Counted from the stretch's first letter, positions 16,735 through 26,715 are shown. The stretch: DNA of 64,000 nt from Marinibacterium sp050389775 (GCF_050389775.1 NZ_CP177144.1:4526001-4590000), one strand, 5' to 3'. Program-made: numbers and translations. The notes: generated by a model not told the origin, from the letters alone.

Positions 16735-17775
16735 ATGGACAGATACGGCGACAGCGACGGGACCCCGCCCGGCAATGGCGGCAACGGCGGTGGCGAGGGT
16801 GGCAAGGACGCCCCCCGGCGCACCGAACGGCTGTCACCCGACGGCCCGGGCATCGCCCGTGCGGCCGAGCTGCTGGCCCGGGGCGACAGCGTGGCCTTCC
16901 CCACCGAAACGGTCTACGGGCTGGGCGCCGATGCCCGCCAGGCCGGGGCCGTGGCCGGGATCTATGCGGCCAAGGGCCGGCCGTCCTTCAACCCGCTGAT
17001 CGTGCACGTGGCCGACATGGCCGCGGCCGAACGGCTGGTGACCTGGTCCGACCAGGCCCGGCGCCTGGCCGAGGCCTTCTGGCCCGGCCCGCTGACCCTG
17101 GTGCTGCCCCTGGCGCCCGGCCATGGCATTGCCTCGCTGGTCACCGCCGGCCTGCCCACCCTGGCCCTGCGCATGCCCGCCGGCGACGTGGCCCGCCGGC
17201 TGTTGCGGGCCTTTGACGGGCCGGTCGCCGCGCCGTCGGCCAATCCCTCGGGCCGGATCAGCCCGACCCGGGCCGACCACGTGCTGCAGGGGCTGGATGG
17301 CCGGATTGCCGGCGTGCTGGATGGCGGGGCCTGTGGCGTGGGCGTGGAATCGACGATCCTGGCCGAAGATGCCGAGGGCGCGCCGGTGCTGCTGCGCCCC
17401 GGCGGGCTGGCCGTCGAACCGGTCGAAGCCCTGCTGGGCCGGCCGGTGCTGCGCCCGCAGCCCGCCGCCGAAGACCCCGACCGCCCCAGCGCGCCGGGCC
17501 AGTTGCTGTCACATTACGCGCCGCGGGCGGCGGTCCGGCTGAATGCCACCGAGGCCCGGCCGGGCGAGATATTGCTGGGCTTCGGGCCGGTGGCCGGGGA
17601 CCTGTCACTGTCGCCCTCGGGCGATCCCGTCGAGGCCGCGGCCCGGCTGTTCGACCACCTGCACCAGCTGGATGCCACCGGCCGGCCGATTGCCGTGGCG
17701 CCGATCCCGCAGACCGGCCTGGGCGCCGCGCTGAACGACCGGCTGCAACGGGCCGCAGCCCCGCGCGACGGCTGA
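16735..17775 (+). CDS. Threonylcarbamoyl-AMP synthase, Sua5 type
   Basis: 346 residues. It makes threonylcarbamoyl-AMP for the t6A modification of tRNAs reading ANN codons. The YrdC/Sua5 domain shows VAFPTETVYGLGADA, YAAKGRPSFNPLIVHV and APSANPSGRISPT. The C-terminal Sua5 domain follows a linker and includes PGQLLSHYAPRAAVRL. The first 30 or so residues are a glycine-rich extension (GGNGGGEGGK) ahead of the usual domain start, so translation may begin later than the ATG at 16735. It diverges from the acyl-CoA dehydrogenase with a 120-base gap. Confidence 0.92.
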   Translation: MDRYGDSDGTPPGNGGNGGGEGGKDAPRRTERLSPDGPGIARAAELLARGDSVAFPTETVYGLGADARQAGAVAGIYAAKGRPSFNPLIVHVADMAAAERLVTWSDQARRLAEAFWPGPLTLVLPLAPGHGIASLVTAGLPTLALRMPAGDVARRLLRAFDGPVAAPSANPSGRISPTRADHVLQGLDGRIAGVLDGGACGVGVESTILAEDAEGAPVLLRPGGLAVEPVEALLGRPVLRPQPAAEDPDRPSAPGQLLSHYAPRAAVRLNATEARPGEILLGFGPVAGDLSLSPSGDPVEAAARLFDHLHQLDATGRPIAVAPIPQTGLGAALNDRLQRAAAPRDG

Positions 17776-17940
17776 GCCCGCCCCCGTCGCCACCGGGCGC
17801 CGGCACCCGCCGCGCCGCGCGGGCGGAACGGGACCAGAGGCGAGACACCGGCGCGCGGCCCTTGCCCGACCTTTCGGTCGGACGCGCGGCCGACGGGCAT
17901 CTTCGTGACTGTCGTTTCGCCGGATCACCCCGCCCGGCCT

Positions 17941-17985
17941 CGCAAGATCCGCAAGATCCGCAAGATCCGCAAGATCCGCAAGATC
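17941..17985. repeat. 9-bp tandem repeat, five perfect copies
   Basis: Five identical copies of CGCAAGATC run head to tail in the 248-base gap between the Sua5 gene and the AlgH-family gene. The rest of the gap shows nothing further. Confidence 0.95.
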
Positions 17986-18023
17986 GCACGCCCCAACGCC
18001 CGATCAACCCCGATCAGCCCGGT

Positions 18024-18578
18024 TCAGGCCCGCCCGGCGCTGGCCGACAGGCTGAGCGGATCGACCCCCAGCTGTTTCAGGCTGGCCGCCCATTTCTCGC
18101 CCTCGGGCAGGTCGAACACCAGCCCGGGCAGGGCCTCGGTGGTCAGCCAGCCGTTCATGGCAATCTCGCCTTCCAGCTGCCCCGGCCCCCAGCCGGCATA
18201 CCCCAGCATCATCAGCGACCGGCCCGGCCCGGCGCCCCGGGCGATGTCTTCGAGCACGTCCAGCGTGGCCGTCATGGCAAAGCCCCCGACCACGTCCATC
18301 GTATGCAGCCGCGAGGTGTAATCGGGGGTGTGCAGCACGAAGCCCCGGGCGCTTTCGACCGGCCCGCCGTAGAACACCGGGGCGTCGACCTCATCCGAGG
18401 CCGGGGCGATGTCGAGCTGGCTGAACAGGTCCTTCAGCCGCACGTCGCGGGCCGGCTTGTTGATGATCAGGCCCATGGCCCCGTCGTCCCCGTGGCTGCA
18501 CAGGAAGACGACCGAATGCTCGAAACGCGGATCTCCCATGCCGGGCATGGCGATCAGTAATTGGCCGGTAAGATCCAT
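18024..18578 (-). CDS. YqgE/AlgH family protein (UPF0301)
   Basis: 184 residues, the usual size. Motifs LTGQLLIAMPGMGDPRFEHS, VVFLCSHGDDGAMGLIINKP and FYGGPVESARGFVLH are diagnostic of the family; its biochemical role is not settled. The start at 18578 has the strong site AAGGAGGTC directly upstream. It diverges from the DsbD N-domain gene. Confidence 0.93.
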   Translation of the reverse strand: MDLTGQLLIAMPGMGDPRFEHSVVFLCSHGDDGAMGLIINKPARDVRLKDLFSQLDIAPASDEVDAPVFYGGPVESARGFVLHTPDYTSRLHTMDVVGGFAMTATLDVLEDIARGAGPGRSLMMLGYAGWGPGQLEGEIAMNGWLTTEALPGLVFDLPEGEKWAASLKQLGVDPLSLSASAGRA

Positions 18579-18780
18579 GACCTCCTTGCGGCCGTCTTCG
18601 TCCGGCCGATGTGGCGCGCCACGGACATCGCGGCGCCCGTTCCCAGAATGGCGACCGCCGCGCCCCGGCGCAACCCTGTCGCGCCGCGCCGGCCCCGATC
18701 CGCCCGACACCGCCCCGATCCGGCCCGAACAGCCCTGCACCGCCCGGAACATGGGCCCGAACACGGGCCCTCCACCGCCC

Positions 18781-18813
18781 CGTCATCGCCCCGTCATCGC
18801 CATGTCATCGCCC
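18781..18813. repeat. 11-bp tandem repeat, three copies
   Basis: Three head-to-tail copies of CGTCATCGCCC, the second and third with one change each, in the gap upstream of the gene starting at 18866. Confidence 0.75.
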
Positions 18814-18865
18814 TTTACCGCTTCGTGACTTGGCAATTGCCCGCCAAGCGTCCACCTATGTCGGC

Positions 18866-19732
18866 ATGATCACGCTTCGCCCCTTCCGCCGGACCGCCGG
18901 GCCGACCCGCCGTGGCGCGCTGGCCCTGGCCGCCGCCATGGCCCTTGGCCTCGCCCTGCCCCCGGCCCTGCTGCCCGGCCGGGCCGCGGCCGGCACGATC
19001 AACGATTACATCCGGCTGGACATCCTCGACGGCGGCACCACCGCCCGGGGCACCCAGCTGGCCGGCCTGCGCCTGACCATGGCCCCGGGCTGGAAGACCT
19101 ACTGGCGCAGCCCCGGCGACGCGGGCATCCCCCCGGTCTTTGACTGGGGCGGGTCCGACAACCTGCAGGCCGTGGCCATCACCTGGCCCTCGCCCGTGGC
19201 CTTTGAACAATCGGGCATGCGCTCGATCGGCTACAAGGACAGCGTCGTGCTGCCGGTCGAGCTGACCCCCCGGGTGGCGGGCCAGCCGATCCGCCTGCGC
19301 GGGGTTGTCGACCTGGGCGTCTGCCACGATGTCTGCATTCCCCAACAGCTGGGCTTTGACCTGTTGCTCGACCCGGATGCCCCGCGCCATGCGGCGATCT
19401 CGGCGGCCCTGGCCAACCGGCCCTATTCGGCCGCCGAAGCCGGGGTGACCGCCGTGGCCTGCACCCTGGCGCCCACGCCCGACGGGTTGCGCCTGACCGC
19501 ACGGATCACCATGCCCCCGGCCGGCGGGCGGGAGGTTGCCGTCATCGAACCGGGCAATCCGCGGATCTGGGCGTCAGAGGCCCAGACCAGCCGGTCGGGC
19601 AACGTGCTGACCGCGACCAGCGAGCTGATGCACAGCGAGGGCGGAGCCATGGCCATCGACCGCAAGGCCCTGCGCCTGACCGTGCTGGGCGAAAGCCATG
19701 CCGTCGACATCCGCGGATGCCAGGCGGGATGA
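18866..19732 (+). CDS. Periplasmic DsbD N-terminal-domain-like protein
   Basis: 288 residues. A twin-arginine-like and hydrophobic N-terminus (TRRGALALAAAMALGLALPP) ends at an alanine-rich cleavage region. The mature part resembles the DsbD/ScsB amino-terminal immunoglobulin-like domain, including GWKTYWRSPGDAG and the cysteine pair in DLGVCHDVCIPQQ. It lacks the membrane and thioredoxin domains of full DsbD. It probably takes part in periplasmic thiol-disulfide exchange. No partner is adjacent. Confidence 0.83.
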   Translation: MITLRPFRRTAGPTRRGALALAAAMALGLALPPALLPGRAAAGTINDYIRLDILDGGTTARGTQLAGLRLTMAPGWKTYWRSPGDAGIPPVFDWGGSDNLQAVAITWPSPVAFEQSGMRSIGYKDSVVLPVELTPRVAGQPIRLRGVVDLGVCHDVCIPQQLGFDLLLDPDAPRHAAISAALANRPYSAAEAGVTAVACTLAPTPDGLRLTARITMPPAGGREVAVIEPGNPRIWASEAQTSRSGNVLTATSELMHSEGGAMAIDRKALRLTVLGESHAVDIRGCQAG

Positions 19733-19792
19733 GCGCGGCGTGAGCCCCGGGTTTCCCCCTGCCCCCGATGCCCCGCCCGCCCGGGGCCGGCC

Positions 19793-20257
19793 ATGAGCGC
19801 CCCGCGCCCGCTGCTCGGGGCGATTGCCGTTGTGGTCCGGGATGGCCAGGTGCTGCTGGCCCGCCGGCGCAAGGCGCCCGATGCGGGGCTGTGGGGGTAT
19901 CCCGGCGGCCATGTCGAGGCCGGTGAAACCGCGCTGATGGCCGCCGCCCGCGAGCTGCGCGAGGAAACCGGCGTGGTGGCCCGGCCGCTGGCCTACCTGA
20001 CCAATATCGACGTCATCCTGCCCGGCCCGGACAGTCCGCCCGGAGCCGTCGGGGCGGAGTTTTCCGGCGTGCACTTCCTGCTGGCCGCCGTGCTCTGCCG
20101 CTACGAGGCGGGCTTGCCAGAGCCCGACGACGATGTTTCGGAGTGCGGCTGGATCGACCAGGAGCTAGTGCTGTCGGGCGGGCTGCCCATGAGCGACCAG
20201 GTCGACACCGTCCTGCGCCTGGCCCTGGCCCATCCGGCCCTGACCGATCGAGGCTGA
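19793..20257 (+). CDS. Nudix hydrolase
   Basis: 154 residues. A Nudix box with the expected spacing starts at GGHVEAGE and runs through REETG (full pattern near residues 39-61), preceded by ARRRKAPDAGLWGYP. Nudix enzymes hydrolyse nucleoside diphosphates linked to another group. The substrate cannot be told from the sequence; MutT-like or ADP-sugar pyrophosphatase are options. It starts 60 bases after the preceding gene on the same strand. Confidence 0.9.
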   Translation: MSAPRPLLGAIAVVVRDGQVLLARRRKAPDAGLWGYPGGHVEAGETALMAAARELREETGVVARPLAYLTNIDVILPGPDSPPGAVGAEFSGVHFLLAAVLCRYEAGLPEPDDDVSECGWIDQELVLSGGLPMSDQVDTVLRLALAHPALTDRG

Positions 20258-20459
20258 GCACTTGGGAAGAGCGCCCGAATGGGGCTGAGTTCCTCGCACA
20301 CACGGAATAACGCCGAGCGACCCAAGACCGACTGACAGGGCCGGACCAGCCAAGGCCAACGGCCGAGGCCGGACCGACGGCACTGCCCACACCGGTACCT
20401 GACCAGCACGTGGGCCCTCCTACCTCATCACGTCCCGCCCCGGACATCTGCCCCGGGTA

Positions 20460-23400
20460 TCAGCCGCCCTGGCGGGCCTGGCGATGGGCGACCAGCGTGG
20501 CCACGACATTGGCCGCGAAGGTGATCACCGCCGTGCCGGCCACGAAGAGGACCAGCGCGGCCGACAGTGGCCGGGCCTGGGCCAGGCGGGGCATCCACTC
20601 GGCCAGCGGGCCGGGCAGCCCGCCGGTCAGCGTGGTCACCCCGATGGTCACTGCCAGCCAGCCCAGCACGATGGCACAGGTCAGCATCATCGCCCCGGCG
20701 ATCGGCCGGGGCGCCCGCAGGATCCGCCGCAGCGCCGCAAAGGGCCGGGCCACGTCGCGCTGGATGGCGATCAGCGCGGGCACCACCAGCAGCACCAGCC
20801 CCATGCCGAAGCCCAGCCCGTAACACAGGGTGATCACCGTGGGCTTGAGGAACTGGGCCTGGACGGAGGTTTCATAGAGCAGCGGCGCCAGGCCAAGGAC
20901 GGTCGTCAGCGTGGTCAGCAGCACCGGGCGCAGCCGGTCGGCAGTGCCGTCGATGATCGAGGGCAGCAACCCGCGCTCCTCGGCATATTCGTCGATCGTC
21001 GTTACCAGCACGATAGAATCGTTGATGATGATCCCGGTCATGCCCAGCAGGCCCACGACGGTGAACATCGACAGCGGCACCTGCCAGATGTAATGGCCCC
21101 AGATCGTGCCGACCAGGCCGAAGGGAATGATCGCCATGACCACGAAGGGCCGGGTCCAGCTGGAAAAGACCCAGGCCAGCGACAGGTAGATGCCGGTCAG
21201 CGACAGGATCAGCCCGACCCGCGCATTGGCCAGGAATTCCCGTTCCTGTTCGCGCAGGCCCGAGACCCGCCATTCGACCTGCCGCTCTTCGGCGATGCGC
21301 GGCAGGATCTCCTGTTCCAGCGCGGTCGAGATCTCTTCGGCCCGGGCCGGGTCGTCTTCGGATATGTCGCCGGTCACCGAGATCAGCCGCAGCCCGTTCT
21401 CGCGGCGCACGGTCGAAAAGCCGGATTTCGAGGTCACGCTGACGATATCGGCCAGGGGCACGTAATTGCCCGCCGGCGTGCGCATCTGGGTGCGTTCGAG
21501 GAAATCGGCCGTCAGCTCGCCTTCGGGCAGTTCGACCCGGATCGCCGCCGAGCGCGGCCCGTCGGGATAGGTCGCCGCCTCGATGCCGTTCAGCTTGGCC
21601 CGCAGCGCCCGGCCCAGCGTGTCGATGGTAAAGCCCAGGGCTTCGCCCTGGGCGGTCAGGTCGAGGATCAGCTCTTCCTTGTCATAGGCCAGGTTGTCCT
21701 GCACGGCCGAGACCTCGGGATAGCGGCTGACGGCCGATTTGAGATCCTCGGCCGCGGCCTTGAGCGTGTCGACATCGGCGCCATAGATCTGCACGTCGAG
21801 CGAATCGCCGCCCGGGCCGGACCGCCAGCCGCGGAACGACACGGTTTCGGCATTGGGCAGGTTGACCACCTCGTCCTGCAGGTCGGCCACGAAGGCAAAG
21901 CTGGAATAGGGCCGGCGGTCGGGGTCGATCAATTCGATCGAAATGGCGCCCAGCAGGTCTTCGTCCTTGCTGTCGGCGCCGGAGAGCCCTCGTCCGGCGT
22001 TCCCGCCGATCTCGGCGATGACGTAGTCGATCGGGTTGGTGCCGTGCTCGTCCTCGTACCGCGCGGCCACGGCATCGGTCGCCCGTTGCAATTCGCGCAT
22101 CATGGCCAGGGTGTCATCGCGGCTGGCGCCTTCGACCATGGCGAAATTGCCGGTGATCGAGCCCTGTTCAGGGGCGTTGAAGAACCGCCATTGCACGTCG
22201 CCGCTGAAGAACATGGCCACCTGGCTGGCCAGCAGGGCCACCGTGGCGGCCAGCACGACGTAGCGCGCCCAGATCACCCAGGCCATCAGCGGGCGGAACA
22301 GCCGCTCACGGATCCAGGTGAAGCCCCGGTTCACCATGCGGTTGGGCCAGTCGTACCAATGTTCCCTGGCGGTATGGGCCACGGCATGGGACATGTGGTG
22401 GGGCAGGATGAGGAAACATTCGACCAGCGAAGCCGTCAGCACGACGATCACGGTGAAGGGGATGTCCTGGATCAGGTCGCCGAACCGCCCGCCGATGGCC
22501 GTGAGCCCGAAGAAGGCGATGACCGTGGTCATCGTCGCCGAGAAGACCGGCATCGACATCTTCTGTGCTGCCCGTTCGGCGGCGACCACCGGATGTTCGC
22601 CCAGGGTCCGCGCCCGGTAATCGGTATGTTCGCCCACGACGATGGCATCGTCGACGACAATGCCCAGGGTGATGATCAGCCCGAAGAGCGAGATCATGTT
22701 GATCGTCAGGCCAAAGGCGAACATCAGCGCGATGGCCGCGAACATGGCCGCCGGAATCCCCGCGGCCACCCAGAAGGCAATCCGCGCGTTCAGGAAGAGG
22801 AACAGCAGCACGACGACCATCAGCAGCCCGACGGTGCCATTGTCGACCAGGATGTCCAGCCGCTCCGAGATCGCCTCGGCCTGGGTGCGGATCAGGTCCA
22901 GGGTCACGCCCTGGGGCAGCGTGGCCTGCATCTCGGCCACGACATCCTCGACCACGTGCTGCACCTCGATGGCATCGCCGGTGTCGGCCCGGTCGATGCG
23001 CACCGACACGGCCGGATGTTCGCCGACGAAATAGGTCCGCGCCCGGTCGGCGCCCTCGACGCGGATCGTGGCCACGTCGCCGATGCGCAGCTTGGAATTG
23101 TCGGCATTCGACCGCAGCACGATGGATTCAAGCTGGTCGGCGCTGCGTTTCTCGGTGCCCGTGCGCACCCGGGCATTGGCCCCGGTCACGTCGCCGGCCG
23201 GGTTGGCATTGACCTCGGCGGCAATGGCCGTGGCGATTTCCTCCATCGTCACGTCATGGGCGATCAGCTTGGCCGAGGGCACCTCGACCACGGTTTCCGG
23301 CGCGGCCACGCCGCGGATCGTCGTGCGCGTGACGCCGACGGCAAACAGCCGGGTGATCAGCTCGTCGGCAAACAGGCCCAGCTGGCGCGGTTCGACCGGC

Positions 23401-23855
23401 CCGGTGATCACCACGTCGGTCACCCGGTCGCGCCAGGCCCCGCGCCGGACGACCGGATCGTCGGCCTCTTCGGGCAGGGTGGTGATGGCATCCACCGCGG
23501 TCTGGGTGTCATCGGCCGCCCGCGACATGTTCCAGTCGGGCTCGAATTCCAGGACGATGCTGGCCGTGCCCTCGCGCGAGGTCGAGGTCGTGCTTTCCAC
23601 CCCCTCGACCGCCAGAAGCGACGGCTCCAGCACCTGCACGATGGCCCCGTCGACATCCTCCGGCCCGGCGCCTTCCCAGGTCACCGTGACGGTCACCGTG
23701 TCGATGATCACGTCGGGAAAGAACTGCGCCCGCATGTTGGGAATCGCCGCCGTGCCCAGCACCAGCAGCACCATCAGCAGCAGGTTGGCCGCCGTCCGGT
23801 GACGGGTGAAATAGGACAGGATGCCGCCGGCCGCCGGAGGAAGGTTGCGGACCAT
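20460..23855 (-). CDS. RND-family efflux permease with a two-helix C-terminal extension
   Basis: 1131 residues. Inner-membrane proton-driven pump of the AcrB/HAE-1 superfamily. There are N-terminal helix 1, two large periplasmic loops and the proton-relay pair D402-D403 in GIVVDDAIVVGEH. After the usual last helix the protein continues for about 90 residues with two more hydrophobic stretches (MLTCAIVLGWLAVTIGV and AALVLFVAGTAVITFAANVV). The ATG at 23855 follows a G-rich ribosome site just after the adaptor stop. The substrate is unknown, and no outer-membrane channel gene is adjacent. Confidence 0.93.
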   Translation of the reverse strand: MVRNLPPAAGGILSYFTRHRTAANLLLMVLLVLGTAAIPNMRAQFFPDVIIDTVTVTVTWEGAGPEDVDGAIVQVLEPSLLAVEGVESTTSTSREGTASIVLEFEPDWNMSRAADDTQTAVDAITTLPEEADDPVVRRGAWRDRVTDVVITGPVEPRQLGLFADELITRLFAVGVTRTTIRGVAAPETVVEVPSAKLIAHDVTMEEIATAIAAEVNANPAGDVTGANARVRTGTEKRSADQLESIVLRSNADNSKLRIGDVATIRVEGADRARTYFVGEHPAVSVRIDRADTGDAIEVQHVVEDVVAEMQATLPQGVTLDLIRTQAEAISERLDILVDNGTVGLLMVVVLLFLFLNARIAFWVAAGIPAAMFAAIALMFAFGLTINMISLFGLIITLGIVVDDAIVVGEHTDYRARTLGEHPVVAAERAAQKMSMPVFSATMTTVIAFFGLTAIGGRFGDLIQDIPFTVIVVLTASLVECFLILPHHMSHAVAHTAREHWYDWPNRMVNRGFTWIRERLFRPLMAWVIWARYVVLAATVALLASQVAMFFSGDVQWRFFNAPEQGSITGNFAMVEGASRDDTLAMMRELQRATDAVAARYEDEHGTNPIDYVIAEIGGNAGRGLSGADSKDEDLLGAISIELIDPDRRPYSSFAFVADLQDEVVNLPNAETVSFRGWRSGPGGDSLDVQIYGADVDTLKAAAEDLKSAVSRYPEVSAVQDNLAYDKEELILDLTAQGEALGFTIDTLGRALRAKLNGIEAATYPDGPRSAAIRVELPEGELTADFLERTQMRTPAGNYVPLADIVSVTSKSGFSTVRRENGLRLISVTGDISEDDPARAEEISTALEQEILPRIAEERQVEWRVSGLREQEREFLANARVGLILSLTGIYLSLAWVFSSWTRPFVVMAIIPFGLVGTIWGHYIWQVPLSMFTVVGLLGMTGIIINDSIVLVTTIDEYAEERGLLPSIIDGTADRLRPVLLTTLTTVLGLAPLLYETSVQAQFLKPTVITLCYGLGFGMGLVLLVVPALIAIQRDVARPFAALRRILRAPRPIAGAMMLTCAIVLGWLAVTIGVTTLTGGLPGPLAEWMPRLAQARPLSAALVLFVAGTAVITFAANVVATLVAHRQARQGG

Positions 23856-23859
23856 CGGG

Positions 23860-25404
23860 TCAGCCCCCCATCCGCGATTCAAGCCGCTGGACGACCTGCT
23901 CGGGCACTTCTTCCTGTTCCAGCGCGCCCAGCAGCCGGGCCTTGACGTCCTCGGGCATGCGCTTGTTCTCGGTCACGAAGGTCTTAAGCCGCGCCCGGCG
24001 TTCCGGCGTGAGCTTGAGCATCGACGGATCGGCGGCCAATTCGTTGGCCCCGGGCCGCGGTGCGGCGCCCTCGTCGCCCGGCGCGTCGGACAGGTCGGCC
24101 GGGGCCGCGGCATCCGGCCCCTCGGGCGCGGCTGGCACGGGACGGATCGGGCGCACCCGGATGCCCGGGCCCAGCAGCGGCGTGCGGCCGATGACAACCT
24201 CCTGCCCGGCCAGACCGTCGCCGCGCAGCAGCACCGTGTCGCCCTGGCGGCGCACCAGCGTCACCGGCAGCGAGCGCAGCCGGTCGTCGGGACCCAGCAC
24301 CAGCACCGTGCCCCCGGCATCCAGCACCGAGGCCGGCAGCCGCGCCACATCGGCCAGCTCGGGCTCGTCGACATGGACCGTCACGAAATCGCCGGGCTTG
24401 AACCCGGGTGCCGCGTCCAGCCGGGCAAAGAGCTGGCGGCCCGACAGGCCCTCGCCCACCGCCGCGCTGTCCCGGCTGATGCGGCCCCGGGCCATCAGGT
24501 CGATCCCGGCGATGTTCAGCGACACCGTGACCGGCGCCTCGATCAGCCCGCCCGCGTCGTCCAGCAGCCGGACATATTGCGCCGTCGACACCCGGAAGGC
24601 CACTTCGAGCAGGTCGGGATCGACCAGGCTGGCGATCTTTTCGTTCAGCTGCACCAGCCGGCCTTCGACCAGGGTCACATCGCTGAGCACACCGTCGAAA
24701 GGCGCGGTCAGCCGGGTGTCGGCCAGGTCGCGTTCGGCCGTGCGCAGGGCGATTTCCGTGCGGTTCAGCGTGGTCCGGGCCTGGTCGACCCGGGCCTCGG
24801 CCTGGGCCACCGACATGCGGCTGGCCAGCACCGATTGCCGGGCCTGGGCCGCCGACAGCTCGGCCGTCTCGACCGCCGCCGCCGTGCCCACGCCCCGGTC
24901 GTTCAGGTCGACCTGCCGCTGATAGGCCTTTTCGCGCAGGTCGGCCTGTTCCCGGGCGGCTTTCAGCTCGTCGCGGGCCAGCACCAGCCCGCGGTCGGCA
25001 TCGCGCACCTCGGCCTGGGCATCCAGCAGGTCGCTGCCCGCCCGGTCCAGCGCACCCTCGGCATCGGCCGGGTCGATCTCGACCAGCAGGTCGCCGGCGG
25101 TCACCGTGCCGCCCTCGACGAAACTGTCGTCCAGGTGCACCACCCGCCCCTGCGCCGCCGCGCGCAACTCCAGCGTGCGCCGGCTCTCGACCTCGCCGAA
25201 GGCTTCGAGGACGGGCACGACCGTTTCGAACACGGCCGGGCGGACATTGACGGCAAAGACCCGTTCGCGGGCCTGGGGCGTGTGCACCTCGGCGTTCATC
25301 CGTTCGCGCACGGCGCCGACGATCTGCTGGGCGGCAAAGATCAGCAGGGCCAGCGTCACGGCGGCCAGGAACACGCCGACCAGGCTCTGTCGCAGGAATT
25401 TCAT
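23860..25404 (-). CDS. RND efflux periplasmic adaptor (membrane fusion protein)
   Basis: 514 residues. One N-terminal membrane anchor (SLVGVFLAAVTLALLIFAA), the lipoyl-like and hairpin domains (AAAQGRVVHLDD, then a long coiled hairpin), and the beta-barrel with LTAPFDGVLSDVTLVEGRLV. An Ala/Pro-rich linker after about residue 415 leads to a charged helical C-terminal tail (LTPERRARLKTFVTENKRMP), which ordinary adaptors lack. The start at 25404 is preceded by AAGGTGG. It is upstream of and nearly touching the RND permease gene, so the two form a pump operon. Confidence 0.93.
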   Translation of the reverse strand: MKFLRQSLVGVFLAAVTLALLIFAAQQIVGAVRERMNAEVHTPQARERVFAVNVRPAVFETVVPVLEAFGEVESRRTLELRAAAQGRVVHLDDSFVEGGTVTAGDLLVEIDPADAEGALDRAGSDLLDAQAEVRDADRGLVLARDELKAAREQADLREKAYQRQVDLNDRGVGTAAAVETAELSAAQARQSVLASRMSVAQAEARVDQARTTLNRTEIALRTAERDLADTRLTAPFDGVLSDVTLVEGRLVQLNEKIASLVDPDLLEVAFRVSTAQYVRLLDDAGGLIEAPVTVSLNIAGIDLMARGRISRDSAAVGEGLSGRQLFARLDAAPGFKPGDFVTVHVDEPELADVARLPASVLDAGGTVLVLGPDDRLRSLPVTLVRRQGDTVLLRGDGLAGQEVVIGRTPLLGPGIRVRPIRPVPAAPEGPDAAAPADLSDAPGDEGAAPRPGANELAADPSMLKLTPERRARLKTFVTENKRMPEDVKARLLGALEQEEVPEQVVQRLESRMGG

Positions 25405-25543
25405 CTCAAACCACCTTCGGCACGGCGCTCCGCCCCTGTTCGTCGGCCCAATGGAACGGTCCGCGTCCATGCCGGGCGCCTCCCGGGCCGGCACGACGGG
25501 GCCTCATAAACACAATACATTCAGGTTATAACGCGAACGGAAT

Positions 25544-26086
25544 TCATTTCCGTCGCAAATGTTCATCCAGCCGGGGAAGAATCTCGACAAAATTGCAGGG
25601 CCGGTGGCGAAAATCCAGCTGGCGGCCCAGAATTTCATCCCAGGCATCCTTGCAGGCGCCCGGGCTGCCCGGCAGGGCAAAGAGATAGGTGCCCCCGGCC
25701 ACGCCCCCGGTCGCCCGGCTCTGAACGGCACTGGTGCCGATCTTCTGCATCGACACGATGGTGAACACCGTGCCGAAGGCGTCGATTTCCTTTTCATAGA
25801 CATCGCGATGCGCCTCGACCGTCACGTCGCGCCCGGTCAGCCCGGTGCCCCCGGTCGAGATCACCACGTCGACGGCCGGATCGGCGATCCAGCGGCGCAG
25901 GCGGTCGGCGATCAGCGCCCGTTCGTCGGGCAGGATGTCGCGATCGGCCAGCTCGTGCCCGGCAGCGGCGATGCGCTCGACCAGCACCTGGCCCGACCGG
26001 TCCTCGTCCAGCGAGCGGCTGTCGGACACGGTCAGCACGGCGATGCGCACGGGGATGAACTCTCGGTTCTCGTCGATACGCGACAT
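25544..26086 (-). CDS. moaB: Molybdenum cofactor biosynthesis protein MoaB
   Basis: 180 residues. MogA/MoaB-type molybdopterin adenylyltransferase, with IAVLTVSDSRS, VVISTGGTGLTGRDVT and YLFALPGSPGACKDAWDEIL. In the pathway it would activate molybdopterin for the MoeA reaction; the moeA fusion gene is at 6539-8647. The ATG at 26086 shares one base with the stop of the preceding LysE-type gene (TGATG), so this gene is translated as part of the LysE / phosphoesterase transcript. Confidence 0.93.
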   Translation of the reverse strand: MSRIDENREFIPVRIAVLTVSDSRSLDEDRSGQVLVERIAAAGHELADRDILPDERALIADRLRRWIADPAVDVVISTGGTGLTGRDVTVEAHRDVYEKEIDAFGTVFTIVSMQKIGTSAVQSRATGGVAGGTYLFALPGSPGACKDAWDEILGRQLDFRHRPCNFVEILPRLDEHLRRK

Positions 26087-26715
26087 CAGGCACGCTCCTG
26101 CAGGATCAGTTTCAGGGCCAGCCCGGTGAAGACCAGGGCCGAGATGCGCCCGGGCAGCCGGGCCAGACGGCCGCCGACCCGGCCCATCGCCGCGCCGGCC
26201 AGCGCCCCGGCCAGGCCGTTGATGACCAGCCCGCCCAGCGACAGGATGGCCGCGAAGACCAGGAATTGCGGCAGCACCGGGCGCGACGGATCGGCGAATT
26301 GCGGCACGAAGGCCAGCACGAAGAGGATGACCTTGGGGTTCGACAGGTTGACCAGCATCCCGTCGCGGAACGGCCGGGCGCTGCGCGGGGCGCGGCCGGG
26401 ATCCAGCCGCGCGGCCTGGCGCCATGTCACCCAGGCCAGGCGCAGCAGGTAGGCCACGCCGACCCAGCGGATGACCTCGAAGAGCACCGGGTTGGCCGCG
26501 ATCAGCGCGGCCAGGCCCAGCCCGGCGGCCAGCCCGTGGACCATGCCGCCAAGCGCCACCCCGGCCGAAGCCAGCCAGCCGGCGCGTGGCCCGTCGTTCA
26601 GCCCCTGCGCGGCGCAGAACATCATGTCGGCCCCCGGCGTCAGGTTCAGCGCCAGCGCCGCCGGCAGGAAGGCCAGCAGGGTCACCGGATCGATCAGCCC
26701 GGCCAGCCCGCTCAT
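26086..26715 (-). CDS. LysE/RhtB-family amino acid exporter
   Basis: 209 residues with about five to six membrane helices. The N-terminal signature LNLTPGADMMFCAAQGL and LVNLSNPKVILFVLAFVPQF are characteristic of the LysE/RhtB translocators that export amino acids. The substrate is unknown. It overlaps the phosphoesterase gene upstream by four bases and moaB downstream by one. Confidence 0.92.
   Translation of the reverse strand: MSGLAGLIDPVTLLAFLPAALALNLTPGADMMFCAAQGLNDGPRAGWLASAGVALGGMVHGLAAGLGLAALIAANPVLFEVIRWVGVAYLLRLAWVTWRQAARLDPGRAPRSARPFRDGMLVNLSNPKVILFVLAFVPQFADPSRPVLPQFLVFAAILSLGGLVINGLAGALAGAAMGRVGGRLARLPGRISALVFTGLALKLILQERA

Noticed and set aside
20484..23945. Very long open frame antisense to the RND permease (over 1100 codons)
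   Set aside because: No recognisable domain, strongly biased His/Gly/Asp composition, and the opposite strand encodes an unmistakable RND permease.
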